A stretch of 64,000 nucleotides of DNA from Verrucomicrobiaceae bacterium (GTDB taxonomy: Bacteria; Verrucomicrobiota; Verrucomicrobiia; Verrucomicrobiales; Verrucomicrobiaceae), in the NCBI GenBank assembly GCA_024232965.1, contig JACKQF010000009.1, positions 124,001-188,000 of the forward strand. Direction: 5' to 3'. Below the pieces are notes generated by a model that worked only from the letters and a program-made list of their open reading frames with translations, had not been told where the DNA came from and did no database searches. A program made the position numbers and the translations under genes. How positions within the stretch are numbered: position 1 is the stretch's first letter; every line of letters begins with the position of its first letter. Positions 49,463 through 57,968 of this stretch are shown here, piece after piece.

Positions 49463-50626
49463 TCACACGCCCTTCTCGATCATCCGGGTGAACTCGTCGA
49501 AGAAGTATTTCGCATCGTTCGGGCCCGGGGCCGCTTCGGGGTGATATTGGACGCTGAGGACGGGCTCGTCTCGGTGGCGCATGCCTTCGACGGTGCCGTC
49601 GTTCAGGTTGATGTGCGTGACTTCCACGTTGGAGGGTAGGCTGCTCGGATCGATGGCAAAGCCGTGGTTCTGGGCGGTGATAGCCACTTTTCCTGAGCGC
49701 AGATCTTTGACAGGTTGATTGCCGCCGCGATGGCCGAACTTCAGCTTGAAGGTCTTACCACCGTAGGCGTGACCGAGGATCTGGTGGCCGAGGCAGATGG
49801 CGAAAATTGGTTTTTTGCCGATGAGCTTGTTGATCTCGGTATGAATGTATCCGAGCGCCGCAGGATCACCGGGGCCGTTCGAGAGAAAGACGCCGTCAGG
49901 ATTTTTGGCCAGCACTTCTTCCGCCGTGGCGGTGGCGGGCACGACATCGACGCGGAAGCCCTGCTGGCGCAGGCGGCGGAGGATATTGCGCTTGATGCCG
50001 AAATCGTAGGCGACGACGTGGTGCTTGATAGGTGCCAGATCGTGAAAAGCACCGTCTGGCCCACCCGCGCGGTTTTGGGATGGGCTGGGGATGTCCCACT
50101 CGCGGCTCAGGGTATCATCGGGATCCCAGGTGTAGGCGGTTTTGGTCGTGACTTCTTTGACGTAGTCAGAGCCGGACATCTGTGGGCTATCGATGGCCAA
50201 TTGCACCGCCTCGGCCACGCTGGAGACCTCGTTGGTGACGACGGCACGCATCGCACCGAGCGTCCGCAGGTGCTTGGTCAGGGCGCGGGTGTCGATGCCC
50301 TGGATGCCGGGGATGCTCCAGCGTTTCAAATATTCGTCCAAGCTCTCTTCGGAGCGCCAGTTGCTGACGACGGGGCTGAGTTCCTCAATGACAAAACCGC
50401 GCACATGAGGCTCGTGGCTTTCGGCATCGTGATGATTGATCCCATAGTTCCCGATCTGTGGGCAGGTCATGGCGACGATCTGGCCTCTGTAGGAGGGGTC
50501 TGTCAGCACCTCCTGATAACCGGTCATGGAGGTATTGAAGCAAATCTCTCCCGTGCGCGTTCCAGGGGCGCCAAAGGATTCGCCTTCAAAACAACGTCCG
50601 TCTTCCAGTGCAAGCAGTGCCTTCAT
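49463..50626 (-). CDS. carA: Carbamoyl-phosphate synthase small subunit
   Basis: A 387-residue CarA, of usual length. The N-terminal CPSase domain begins ALLALEDGRCFEGESFG and includes FNTSMTGYQEVLTDPSYRGQ. The C-terminal class I amidotransferase has GVFLSNGPGDPAAL, the nucleophile Cys in IFAICLGHQILGHAYGG and the late His-Glu in VQYHPEAAPGP. It hydrolyses glutamine to feed ammonia to CarB for arginine and pyrimidine synthesis. carB is not in the window, so the two subunits are not encoded as an adjacent carAB pair here. Upstream about 250 bp are non-coding and carry a tandem-like repeat. Confidence 0.97.
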   Translation of the reverse strand: MKALLALEDGRCFEGESFGAPGTRTGEICFNTSMTGYQEVLTDPSYRGQIVAMTCPQIGNYGINHHDAESHEPHVRGFVIEELSPVVSNWRSEESLDEYLKRWSIPGIQGIDTRALTKHLRTLGAMRAVVTNEVSSVAEAVQLAIDSPQMSGSDYVKEVTTKTAYTWDPDDTLSREWDIPSPSQNRAGGPDGAFHDLAPIKHHVVAYDFGIKRNILRRLRQQGFRVDVVPATATAEEVLAKNPDGVFLSNGPGDPAALGYIHTEINKLIGKKPIFAICLGHQILGHAYGGKTFKLKFGHRGGNQPVKDLRSGKVAITAQNHGFAIDPSSLPSNVEVTHINLNDGTVEGMRHRDEPVLSVQYHPEAAPGPNDAKYFFDEFTRMIEKGV

Positions 50627-50792
50627 TCAGGGGGATTGGGTGGGGGTAAACTTCTTGCTCTTACCCCGCCCAACCGTCTTTGCAAGGAGGAACACGTCTT
50701 GAAGGGGTTGGATCGTTGCTAGGGTCCTGGAAATCCGCTTTGGCATGAGATTTGCCGAAATCGGTGTTTTTGAAGCTGCCAGAATTGCAGGG

Positions 50793-50856
50793 GCCGAAAA
50801 TGTATTGGGAGGTCACTCTCAGGATTAGAGCGACCGAAAATGTGTTTGGGAGGTCA
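50793..50856. repeat. Imperfect direct repeat between carA and the NDH-2 gene
   Basis: Two copies of about 24 bp: GCCGAAAATGTATTGGGAGG and following TCAC at 50793-50816, and ACCGAAAATGTGTTTGGGAG with GTCAC at 50833-50856. The period is 40 bp. They sit in the 249-bp gap upstream of carA (divergent side) and just after the NDH-2 stop codon. There is no coding frame in the gap. They could be operator sites for carA or the remnant of a duplicated gene end. Confidence 0.6.
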
Positions 50857-50875
50857 CCCCGAAAACTTGGGGGGA

Positions 50876-52135
50876 CTATCTTTTTTCGTCGCTGGGCTGA
50901 CCAAAAATGATCCGGGCACCGCGTTGCCAGGTGAAGTAGGACCAGACCCAGTGGAGGAAGACGGAGATGCGATTGCGCATCCCGATGAGGAAGACGAGAT
51001 GCACGAAGAGCCAGAGCAGCCAAGCGGGGAATCCCTTGACCGTGCGGTTGGCAATGCTCGCCACGGCGGCTTTGCGCCCGATCGTCGCCATGCTGCCTTT
51101 GTCAAAGTAGGCGTAGGCTGGGCGCTCGCCCTCTTTGAGGCCGCCGTTCAGAATCTTGACGATGTGCTGCCCCATCTGGATGGCGGCGGGGGAGACGCCG
51201 GGGACGCGAACGCCGTTTTTATCGGTCAGGCTGACGATGTCTCCCGCTGCAAAAACTTCTGGATGTCCGGGCAGGCTGAGGTCGGGCAGGACCTGGATGC
51301 GCCCGCCGCGATCCAGCGGAATATCCGCGAGGGTTCGCGTCACGGGACTGGCCTCCACGCCCGCCGCCCAAATGATGACCTGCGACTCCAGTCGCTGTCC
51401 GCCAGCGATGACGTAGCCTTCACCGACTTCGCTGACAGGGCTCTGGAGGCGCACGGTGACGCCGAGAGATTCCAGACGCGTCTGGGTGTAGGCGGAGAGG
51501 TTTTCTTCAAACGTCGGCAGGAGTCTTGGGCCGGCCTCAATGAGGTGCACCTCCGTTAGGGTGGGATCGATGTGGCGGAAGTCGCCCTTCAAAACAACGC
51601 CCGAAAGCTCCGCCAAGGCCCCGGCCATCTCCACGCCGGTCGGCCCTCCGCCGACCACGACGAGGGTCATTTGGCGTTTTACTTCTTTGGCATCGGGGGA
51701 GGCTTCGGCGCGTTCAAAGGCCAGCAAGACCTCGCGCCGGATGCGCATGGCGTCGTCCAGACTTTTGAGCCCCAGGGTGAATTGCTCCCAATGATTGTTG
51801 CCAAAGAAGCCGGTCTTGGCGCCCAAGGCGATGATGAGGTAGTCGTAGCTGAGGTGGTGCGCCTTCAGTTCGATGGTGCGTTTTTCCAGATCGACGGACA
51901 CTACTTGGTCCATGATCGTGGTGACGTTTTTGTGATCAGAGAGGATCGAGCGAAGCGGTTGGGCAATTTCGGGAGCGGAAAGCCCGGCGGTGGCGACTTG
52001 GTAAAGCAAGGGCTGGAACAGGTGGTGGTTCCAGCGATCGACCAAGGTCACCTCAAATTGTTCTGCGGAGAGATGCTTCGCGCAGATCAGGCCCGCAAAT
52101 CCGCCGCCGAGAATGACAATGTTTTTTTTCTCCAT
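50876..52135 (-). CDS. ndh: Type II NADH dehydrogenase (NDH-2)
   Basis: A 419-residue flavoprotein from the ATG at 52135 (MEKKNIVILGGGFAGLICAK). Two Rossmann sites: FAD-binding GGGFAG at the start and NAD-binding VVVGGGPTGVEMAGALAE at about 160. The FAD-contacting block PEVFAAGDIV at about 300 and the family quinone-site segment with VSPAAIQMGQHIVK at about 325 are present. The last 60 residues include a hydrophobic stretch (LLWLFVHLVFLIGM) that holds it on the inner face of the membrane. It passes electrons from NADH to quinone without pumping protons. A 30-base earlier ATG (52165) is possible. It is divergent from dnaG. Confidence 0.9.
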   Translation of the reverse strand: MEKKNIVILGGGFAGLICAKHLSAEQFEVTLVDRWNHHLFQPLLYQVATAGLSAPEIAQPLRSILSDHKNVTTIMDQVVSVDLEKRTIELKAHHLSYDYLIIALGAKTGFFGNNHWEQFTLGLKSLDDAMRIRREVLLAFERAEASPDAKEVKRQMTLVVVGGGPTGVEMAGALAELSGVVLKGDFRHIDPTLTEVHLIEAGPRLLPTFEENLSAYTQTRLESLGVTVRLQSPVSEVGEGYVIAGGQRLESQVIIWAAGVEASPVTRTLADIPLDRGGRIQVLPDLSLPGHPEVFAAGDIVSLTDKNGVRVPGVSPAAIQMGQHIVKILNGGLKEGERPAYAYFDKGSMATIGRKAAVASIANRTVKGFPAWLLWLFVHLVFLIGMRNRISVFLHWVWSYFTWQRGARIIFGQPSDEKR

Positions 52136-52291
52136 AAGTGCTGTGCGGAGCATACGACTCCCCAAAGTAACGATTAAATCCCAAAAGCGGATGGCGGTGT
52201 TCGTTGGGCTTGGTCGGATTCACCATTGCGTCTGCCACGTGTGCCTGCATCTTGCGCCCCCCATTTTTTTGAGTTTTCCTTACCCCCGCTC

Positions 52292-54094
52292 ATGCCGCGC
52301 ATCCCTGAAGAGACGATCCAGCAGGTGCTCGCCGCCACGGACATCGTGGAGGTAGTGGGGCGCTATGTGAAGCTGCGGCGTGCGGGCGGGAATTTTGTGG
52401 GGCTGTGCCCTTTTCACAACGAAAAGTCGCCGTCGTTCAATGTCAGCCCTTCGCGCAGTTCCTACCACTGCTTTGGCTGTGGTGCGGGTGGTACGGCCAT
52501 TCGCTTCCTCATGGAGCACGATGGGATGACCTTTGTCGAGTCCGTGAAGCGTCTCGCCGATGCGGCGGGGATTCGCATCGAGGAAGAGGTGTGGGATGCC
52601 AATGCGGAAAAGGCGGCCAAGCTGAGGTCGGCGCTGATCCGGCTGCATCAGACGGCGGCTGCGTGGTATCACCAATTGCTGATGAAAAGTCCACTGGGTG
52701 AGCCGGGCCGCGCTTATCTGAAGTCGCGCGGGATCACTTCAGCGGTCGCCAAAAACTGGCAGATCGGCTACGCGCCGGGTTCACCCCAATTGCTGCGGCA
52801 GTGGGCGGGGGAGAATCGCTTCAGTCAGGCGCTGCTGCTAGAGTCCGGCATTTTGACGGAGAACGAACGCGGGGCTTATCCACGCTTTCGCGATCGCCTG
52901 ATGTTTCCGATCCGCAATGACAATGGAGAGGTCATTGCCTTCAGTGGGCGGCTGCTACAGGCCGATGCCAAGGCGGCGAAATATCTGAACTCTCCTGAGA
53001 CGCCGATTTTTTCCAAGAGCAAGGTGCTGTTTGGTTTTGATAAGAGCCGTCGCGCCATCAGCAAGGCGGGGCAGGTAATTGTTTGCGAAGGTCAGATCGA
53101 TGTGATCATGGTGTTTGAGGCGGGGCTCGAAAACGTCGTGGCCTCCCAAGGCACGGCGTTCACGGAGCATCATGGTCGGTTGCTCAAGCGTCATGCGGAT
53201 GAAGTGGTGCTGTGCTTTGACTCGGACAACGCTGGTCTAAAGGCCGCCGAGCGCACCTTCCAAATCCTAGCTCCCACGGGTCTGAACATCAAGATGGTGG
53301 CGCTGCCGCAGGGGGAGGATCCTGACTCGCTGATCCGCAAAGAGGGGGCAGATGCCTTCGCCAATCGGATCGCCGGGGCAGTGGAATTTCTCGATTACCA
53401 AATGGACCACGCCATGGCCAATCCGGCGATGGAGCAGATGGGGGAGCGTGTGCGCTTTGCGGAAAAGGTGGCGGCCAATATTCGCCTGCTGGAAAGCCCG
53501 ATGGCGCGCGAGACGGCGATGCAGCGTGTGGCCCTGCGGCTGGGCCTCGCGGATGCATCCATCCGGCGGCAAGTCGGGGCTGGCACACAGCCGAAAGAGA
53601 AGCCGAGCGCACCCGGCGCGGTCGGGGATAGGCCAGGGCGCAACCTTTTGGGTAGCCAAGACAAGACGGCACTGCTGCTCTGCCGCATGGCTTTGAATAA
53701 GCCGGAGGTGCTGAAGTGGTTGAGGACTGTGGATCGTCCCGATTTGTTGAGTGGCCTGCCTGGCACGGAACTGCTGGGGTTGGTGTGGCAGGGGCGCTTT
53801 GATCCGATGGACGCCACCTCGATGAGCAGTTTCCTAGCGACGCTGGACCGGAATACCGAGAGCGCGCTGACCCAAGTCCTGGCGGGCGCGGAACCCAAGG
53901 GTGGTTTGGAAGATGCGCAGCAGGCATTGGCATCGCTGGAACTGTTGCGTATGCAGACGCAAATCCAGCAGTTGCAGACGCAATTAAAAACCCATGGATT
54001 GCCAGCAGATCGGGCCATGGAGATGCAGCGGAAGGTTATTTCGTTACAGAAAGAATACCTTGACCGCATCCGCCCGGAACCGGATAGTGGCTGA
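52292..54094 (+). CDS. dnaG: DNA primase DnaG
   Basis: A 600-residue primase. An N-terminal CHC2 zinc-binding domain (residues about 35-65: GLCPFHNEKSPSFNVSPS then YHCFGCGAGG), the RNA-polymerase core with TOPRIM (about 255-345: VIVCEGQIDVIMVFEAGLEN and VVLCFDSDNAG) and a C-terminal helicase-binding region that is divergent. It makes RNA primers for replication on the lagging strand with DnaB. The start at 52292 (MPRIPEETIQQVLAATDIVE) matches the family start; the frame extends upstream to 52226 without family match. It precedes rpoD by 62 bp, the classic dnaG-rpoD order of macromolecular synthesis operons. Confidence 0.96.
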   Translation: MPRIPEETIQQVLAATDIVEVVGRYVKLRRAGGNFVGLCPFHNEKSPSFNVSPSRSSYHCFGCGAGGTAIRFLMEHDGMTFVESVKRLADAAGIRIEEEVWDANAEKAAKLRSALIRLHQTAAAWYHQLLMKSPLGEPGRAYLKSRGITSAVAKNWQIGYAPGSPQLLRQWAGENRFSQALLLESGILTENERGAYPRFRDRLMFPIRNDNGEVIAFSGRLLQADAKAAKYLNSPETPIFSKSKVLFGFDKSRRAISKAGQVIVCEGQIDVIMVFEAGLENVVASQGTAFTEHHGRLLKRHADEVVLCFDSDNAGLKAAERTFQILAPTGLNIKMVALPQGEDPDSLIRKEGADAFANRIAGAVEFLDYQMDHAMANPAMEQMGERVRFAEKVAANIRLLESPMARETAMQRVALRLGLADASIRRQVGAGTQPKEKPSAPGAVGDRPGRNLLGSQDKTALLLCRMALNKPEVLKWLRTVDRPDLLSGLPGTELLGLVWQGRFDPMDATSMSSFLATLDRNTESALTQVLAGAEPKGGLEDAQQALASLELLRMQTQIQQLQTQLKTHGLPADRAMEMQRKVISLQKEYLDRIRPEPDSG

Positions 54095-54156
54095 CTCTCC
54101 AACCCGGGTCCGCATCAAGCTCCCACATCGATTCGAACAAGGTCCTAGCGGGAATC

Positions 54157-55992
54157 ATGGCCAACAAAAAAACGTCCTCATCAGCTCCAAAAGCACCGCC
54201 AACCCCCGCAGCCGAAGAAGCGCCAGTGGTCGTGAAGCGTGGTCGTGGTCGCCCCCGGAAGAATGCCGGACAGCCTGCGACAGTTGCTGCGGGACCGCAG
54301 CCCGAGGGGAAGCGCAAACGAGGACGTCCGCCGAAGAGCAATGCAGCCCCGGCTGCTGCGGCCCCTGGGGCCACGTACGATGACATCGAGCATCCGGAGA
54401 TTCAGCAACGCCTACGCGATCTCATTCTCCTGGCCAAAGAGCAGGATCGCCTGACCTGGGACGACGTGAATGAGGCCCTGCCTTTGGGTTTTGTGACGCC
54501 TGACCTGATGGATGAGGTGCTGACGCGTCTCCGTGGTCTAGAGATTAAGATTGTCGAAGACACCGAACTAGAGCGCTCTGCGCCTGTCGCGAAACCACGC
54601 GCTGCAGCGAGTGCTGAGGGTGGTGATGACAGCACCGCAAAGCTGGACATGCTGGATGATCCCGTGAGGATGTACCTGCGCCAGATGGGCCAGGTGCCAC
54701 TCCTGACGCGGGAGCAAGAGATTCAAATTTCGAAACGGATTGAGAAGGCAGAAAACCATCTCTTGGAGTGCCTCCAGAGCGTCGGTTTCGTCGGCCACTC
54801 TGTGCTCCAGTTGGCGGAAGGTCTTGCCACTGGCATCGAGCGATTTGATCGTCTGGTAATTGACCGGAAATTTGATGAGCGTGAGAGCTACTTCAAAAAA
54901 CTACCCGTCCTGATCACGCAAGCCCGCGATGCCTTTACCAAGGCGGAGGGCGCAGCGATGCTGTTTGCCGCTGCGCCGAAGACCAAACTGGAGGCTCGGC
55001 AGAAAGAATTTGATGTCGCCCGCGCAGCCTATTTCAAGGTGTGCGGGAAGTTCTTCTTCAAGCAGAAGATCAATGAGGATTTCGTAGCCTTGCTACAGGC
55101 AAAGCAGACCGAGCTCTATGAAATCCAGCGTCAGATTGCTGCCAACAAGAACAACGAAGTGGCGCAGGAAAGTCTCCGCCAATTTGAGCAGGGTGCTTGG
55201 CAGAGCGCGGAGTCATACCATCAGACGGTGACTCATGCGCTGAAGGCGGAGAGCGACTCTACCCGCGCCAAGACGGAGATGATCGAGGCCAACCTCCGAT
55301 TGGTCATTTCCATCGCGAAGAAGTACACGAATCGTGGCCTGTCCTTCCTGGATTTGATTCAGGAGGGTAACATGGGGTTGATGCGTGCGGTGGAGAAATT
55401 CGAATACCGCCGCGGCTACAAATTCTCCACCTACGCGACGTGGTGGATTCGTCAGGCGATCACGCGCTCAATCGCAGATCAGGCCCGGACGATCCGCATC
55501 CCCGTGCACATGATCGAGACGATCAACAAGCTGATGCGTGTGCACAAGCAACTGCTGCAGGAACTGGGGCGCGACCCGACGCCAGAGGAAATCGCTGAAG
55601 AGGTGCATCTGCCCGTGGATCGGGTGCGTTCGGTGCTGCGCATGGCGCAGCAGCCGGTGTCATTGCAGACAAAGGTCGGCGATGGCGAGGGGGATACGGA
55701 GTTTGGTGACTTCATCGAAGACAAGGAAGCTTCCAACCCGATGGAGTTGACGGCGATGAATCTTTTGCGCGATAAGCTGCGCGACGTGCTGGACACGTTG
55801 AGCGCTCGCGAGCGTGAAGTGCTGGAGCAACGATTTGGTCTTTCCGATGGTTCAGGACGCACTTTGGAAGAAGTGGGCAAGCAGTTTCAGGTCACCCGCG
55901 AGCGCATCCGCCAGATCGAGGCAAAGGCGCTGCGGAAGCTGCGTCACCCAACCCGCATCCGCAAGCTCGGTGGGTTCTTTGGGTCAGCCTAA
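54157..55992 (+). CDS. rpoD: Primary sigma factor RpoD with N-terminal AT-hook-like motifs
   Basis: A 611-residue sigma-70. Residues about 20-70 are low-complexity and carry two AT-hook-like motifs (KRGRGRPRKN and KRKRGRPPKS). Region 1.1 follows (DLILLAKEQDRLTWDDVNEA), then region 1.2 (DPVRMYLRQMGQVPLLTREQ), a non-conserved insert, region 2 with YKFSTYATWWIRQAITRSIADQARTIRIPVH split over 2.3-2.4, region 3 and region 4 with LEEVGKQFQVTRERIRQIEA. It directs RNA polymerase to housekeeping promoters. The N-terminal basic motifs are extra compared with E. coli RpoD. It follows dnaG directly and converges with the ABC transporter gene. Confidence 0.96.
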   Translation: MANKKTSSSAPKAPPTPAAEEAPVVVKRGRGRPRKNAGQPATVAAGPQPEGKRKRGRPPKSNAAPAAAAPGATYDDIEHPEIQQRLRDLILLAKEQDRLTWDDVNEALPLGFVTPDLMDEVLTRLRGLEIKIVEDTELERSAPVAKPRAAASAEGGDDSTAKLDMLDDPVRMYLRQMGQVPLLTREQEIQISKRIEKAENHLLECLQSVGFVGHSVLQLAEGLATGIERFDRLVIDRKFDERESYFKKLPVLITQARDAFTKAEGAAMLFAAAPKTKLEARQKEFDVARAAYFKVCGKFFFKQKINEDFVALLQAKQTELYEIQRQIAANKNNEVAQESLRQFEQGAWQSAESYHQTVTHALKAESDSTRAKTEMIEANLRLVISIAKKYTNRGLSFLDLIQEGNMGLMRAVEKFEYRRGYKFSTYATWWIRQAITRSIADQARTIRIPVHMIETINKLMRVHKQLLQELGRDPTPEEIAEEVHLPVDRVRSVLRMAQQPVSLQTKVGDGEGDTEFGDFIEDKEASNPMELTAMNLLRDKLRDVLDTLSAREREVLEQRFGLSDGSGRTLEEVGKQFQVTRERIRQIEAKALRKLRHPTRIRKLGGFFGSA

Positions 55993-56004
55993 GATTTGGC
56001 CGGA

Positions 56005-57738
56005 TCAGTGTTTTTGGCTGTCGAAAGCCAGCGCAGCAAGTTCGGCGTAGTAGGGTGAAGATTTGAGCAGTTCTTCGTGGCTGCCATGAGCGACGATCTC
56101 ACCGAGTCGCAGCACGTAAATCTGGTCCGCAGCGATCACGGTGGAGAGTCGGTGGGCGATGACCATGCAGGTGCGATCCTTGCGGAGCGCATCCAGTGCC
56201 GCCTGAATAGCGTGTTCTGATTTGGTGTCCACGGCGGAGGTCGCCTCATCGAGGAGGAGGATGGGCGCATCTTTCAGGAAGGCTCGCGCCATGGCGATGC
56301 GCTGGCGCTCGCCGCCGCTGAGCATGACGCCACGCTCGCCGACTTGGCTATCGAGGCCGTCGGTCTTGGCTCGCACAAAATCTTCTGCGCTGGCGAGACG
56401 TAGGGCCTCCCAGAGTTGGTCCTCCGTCGCGCTGGGGCAGCCGAGCAAGAGGTTGCCACGGATGGTGCCTGCAAAGAGAAAGGCGTCTTGGGTGACGTAG
56501 CTCAGGGTTTGGCGCAGGGATGTCTTGGCGTAGTATTGCAGTGGCTTGTCGTCCAGAGTGATCTGCCCTTGTTCCGCATCGTAAAATCGGGCCAGCAATT
56601 GGAAGAGGGTGGTTTTTCCTGAACCCGTGGCACCGACGACGGCGATGGTTTGGCGGGCGGGGACTTCCAGGCTGACGTTCCTCAACACGGGTTTTCCTTC
56701 ATTGTAAGCGAAGGTGATGTTTTCAAAGCGGACGTGGCCCTTGATATCGGCGGCGGGGCTGCCGTCTTCGAGGTCTTCTGCGTCGTTGCGATCGAGAATC
56801 TCAAAGACTCGCCTGGCGGCAGAGAGGCCGTTTTGTAGGGTTTGATTCACGCCATGAAGACGGGCGATGGGTTCGTAGAGAAACCCCACGAGGAGTAGAA
56901 ACTTCATCAACTCTCCAGCCGTCATCTCTCCGTCGATACACCACCAGGCACCGGTCATGAGCAGCAGAACCAGCCCCAGGTTCCCCAGCAGAGTCATGGA
57001 TGGGCTGTAAAATGCCCACGCTGCCATCAGGTGAGTCTGACGCTTGCGCAGAAGGTCGCTCGCGTTCAGGAAGTCCTGCTGCTTCAGGTCCTCGGCGGTG
57101 TAGCTCTTAACCTGGCGGATGCCGGCGATGGTGTCGTGCAGGGTGGAGTTCAGGGCGCTGGTGGCCTCTCGGGCCAGGGTGGATCTCGGTGCGACCCAGC
57201 GGCTGTAGATCCAACCGCCTGCGGCAATCAAGGGAGTGGGCGCGAGGATGATCAGCGCCAGTCGCCAATCGCTGACGAACATCATGATGGCGGTGATGCA
57301 CATCTGCAGCACGGCGGTCACGCCCTGCTCGATGCCTTCCAAGATCACGCGTTGCGTGGAGGGTACGTCGTCGGCCATCCGGGTAAGGATGTCCCCAGTG
57401 CTCTGCCGATCAAACCACCCGACGGGCAGGCGAACGATTTTACGGTGCAATTGTCCTCGCAGATCAGTGATCATGCGCTGCTCAAACTCGCAGTTCACCC
57501 GAGTGCGGGCGTAGAAAAGGATCTCGCGGATCAGGAATGCGGCGATGGCTAGACCGCCTGCGGTCCATACAGCCTGGGTGCGGTGATTGGGGATGATGTC
57601 GTCAATGAACCATTGAACAACCCCCGGGAAAACCAGGATGAGGAGCGTTCCCAGAACCGCAAGCCCCAACTGCCAAGCCGCGATCCGCCAATGCCGCTTG
57701 GCAAAGGAGAGGAGTCGCCGGAGAGGGGAAGGGGCCAT
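56005..57738 (-). CDS. MsbA-type ABC exporter (fused membrane and ATPase domains)
   Basis: A 577-residue half-transporter from the ATG at 57738. Six membrane segments (about 20-310, with VQWFIDDIIPNHRTQAVWTA near the first loop and the intracellular-loop block DRQSTGDILTRMADD), then an ATPase with Walker A GATGSGKTT (about 372-380), signature LSGGERQRIAMARAFL and Walker B PILLLDEATSAVD. Proteins like this work as dimers and export lipids, drugs or peptides. The closest named relatives are MsbA-like lipid flippases, but the substrate cannot be told from sequence. An ATG at 57813 would add 25 residues and is less likely. Confidence 0.88.
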   Translation of the reverse strand: MAPSPLRRLLSFAKRHWRIAAWQLGLAVLGTLLILVFPGVVQWFIDDIIPNHRTQAVWTAGGLAIAAFLIREILFYARTRVNCEFEQRMITDLRGQLHRKIVRLPVGWFDRQSTGDILTRMADDVPSTQRVILEGIEQGVTAVLQMCITAIMMFVSDWRLALIILAPTPLIAAGGWIYSRWVAPRSTLAREATSALNSTLHDTIAGIRQVKSYTAEDLKQQDFLNASDLLRKRQTHLMAAWAFYSPSMTLLGNLGLVLLLMTGAWWCIDGEMTAGELMKFLLLVGFLYEPIARLHGVNQTLQNGLSAARRVFEILDRNDAEDLEDGSPAADIKGHVRFENITFAYNEGKPVLRNVSLEVPARQTIAVVGATGSGKTTLFQLLARFYDAEQGQITLDDKPLQYYAKTSLRQTLSYVTQDAFLFAGTIRGNLLLGCPSATEDQLWEALRLASAEDFVRAKTDGLDSQVGERGVMLSGGERQRIAMARAFLKDAPILLLDEATSAVDTKSEHAIQAALDALRKDRTCMVIAHRLSTVIAADQIYVLRLGEIVAHGSHEELLKSSPYYAELAALAFDSQKH

Positions 57739-57968
57739 GGGATCAGTGCTGCGCAGCTGTAAGCCAAGGTCACGCGCAACCCAACGAAAAGTTGTGAAGC
57801 GGGGCGGAGCCACCCGCCGTGGCCTTGCGCTTTAGCGTGGCGAACCGCAGTCTGCAGCGGAGGGGGGCGATTGGAGGTGTTGAGGCCGCGCCGCGTGCGC
57901 CCCTGGAGGCCGCAATGTATTCTCTTGCGAAACTATTCAGGTATGCGATGATGCCCACCGTCTAGATC

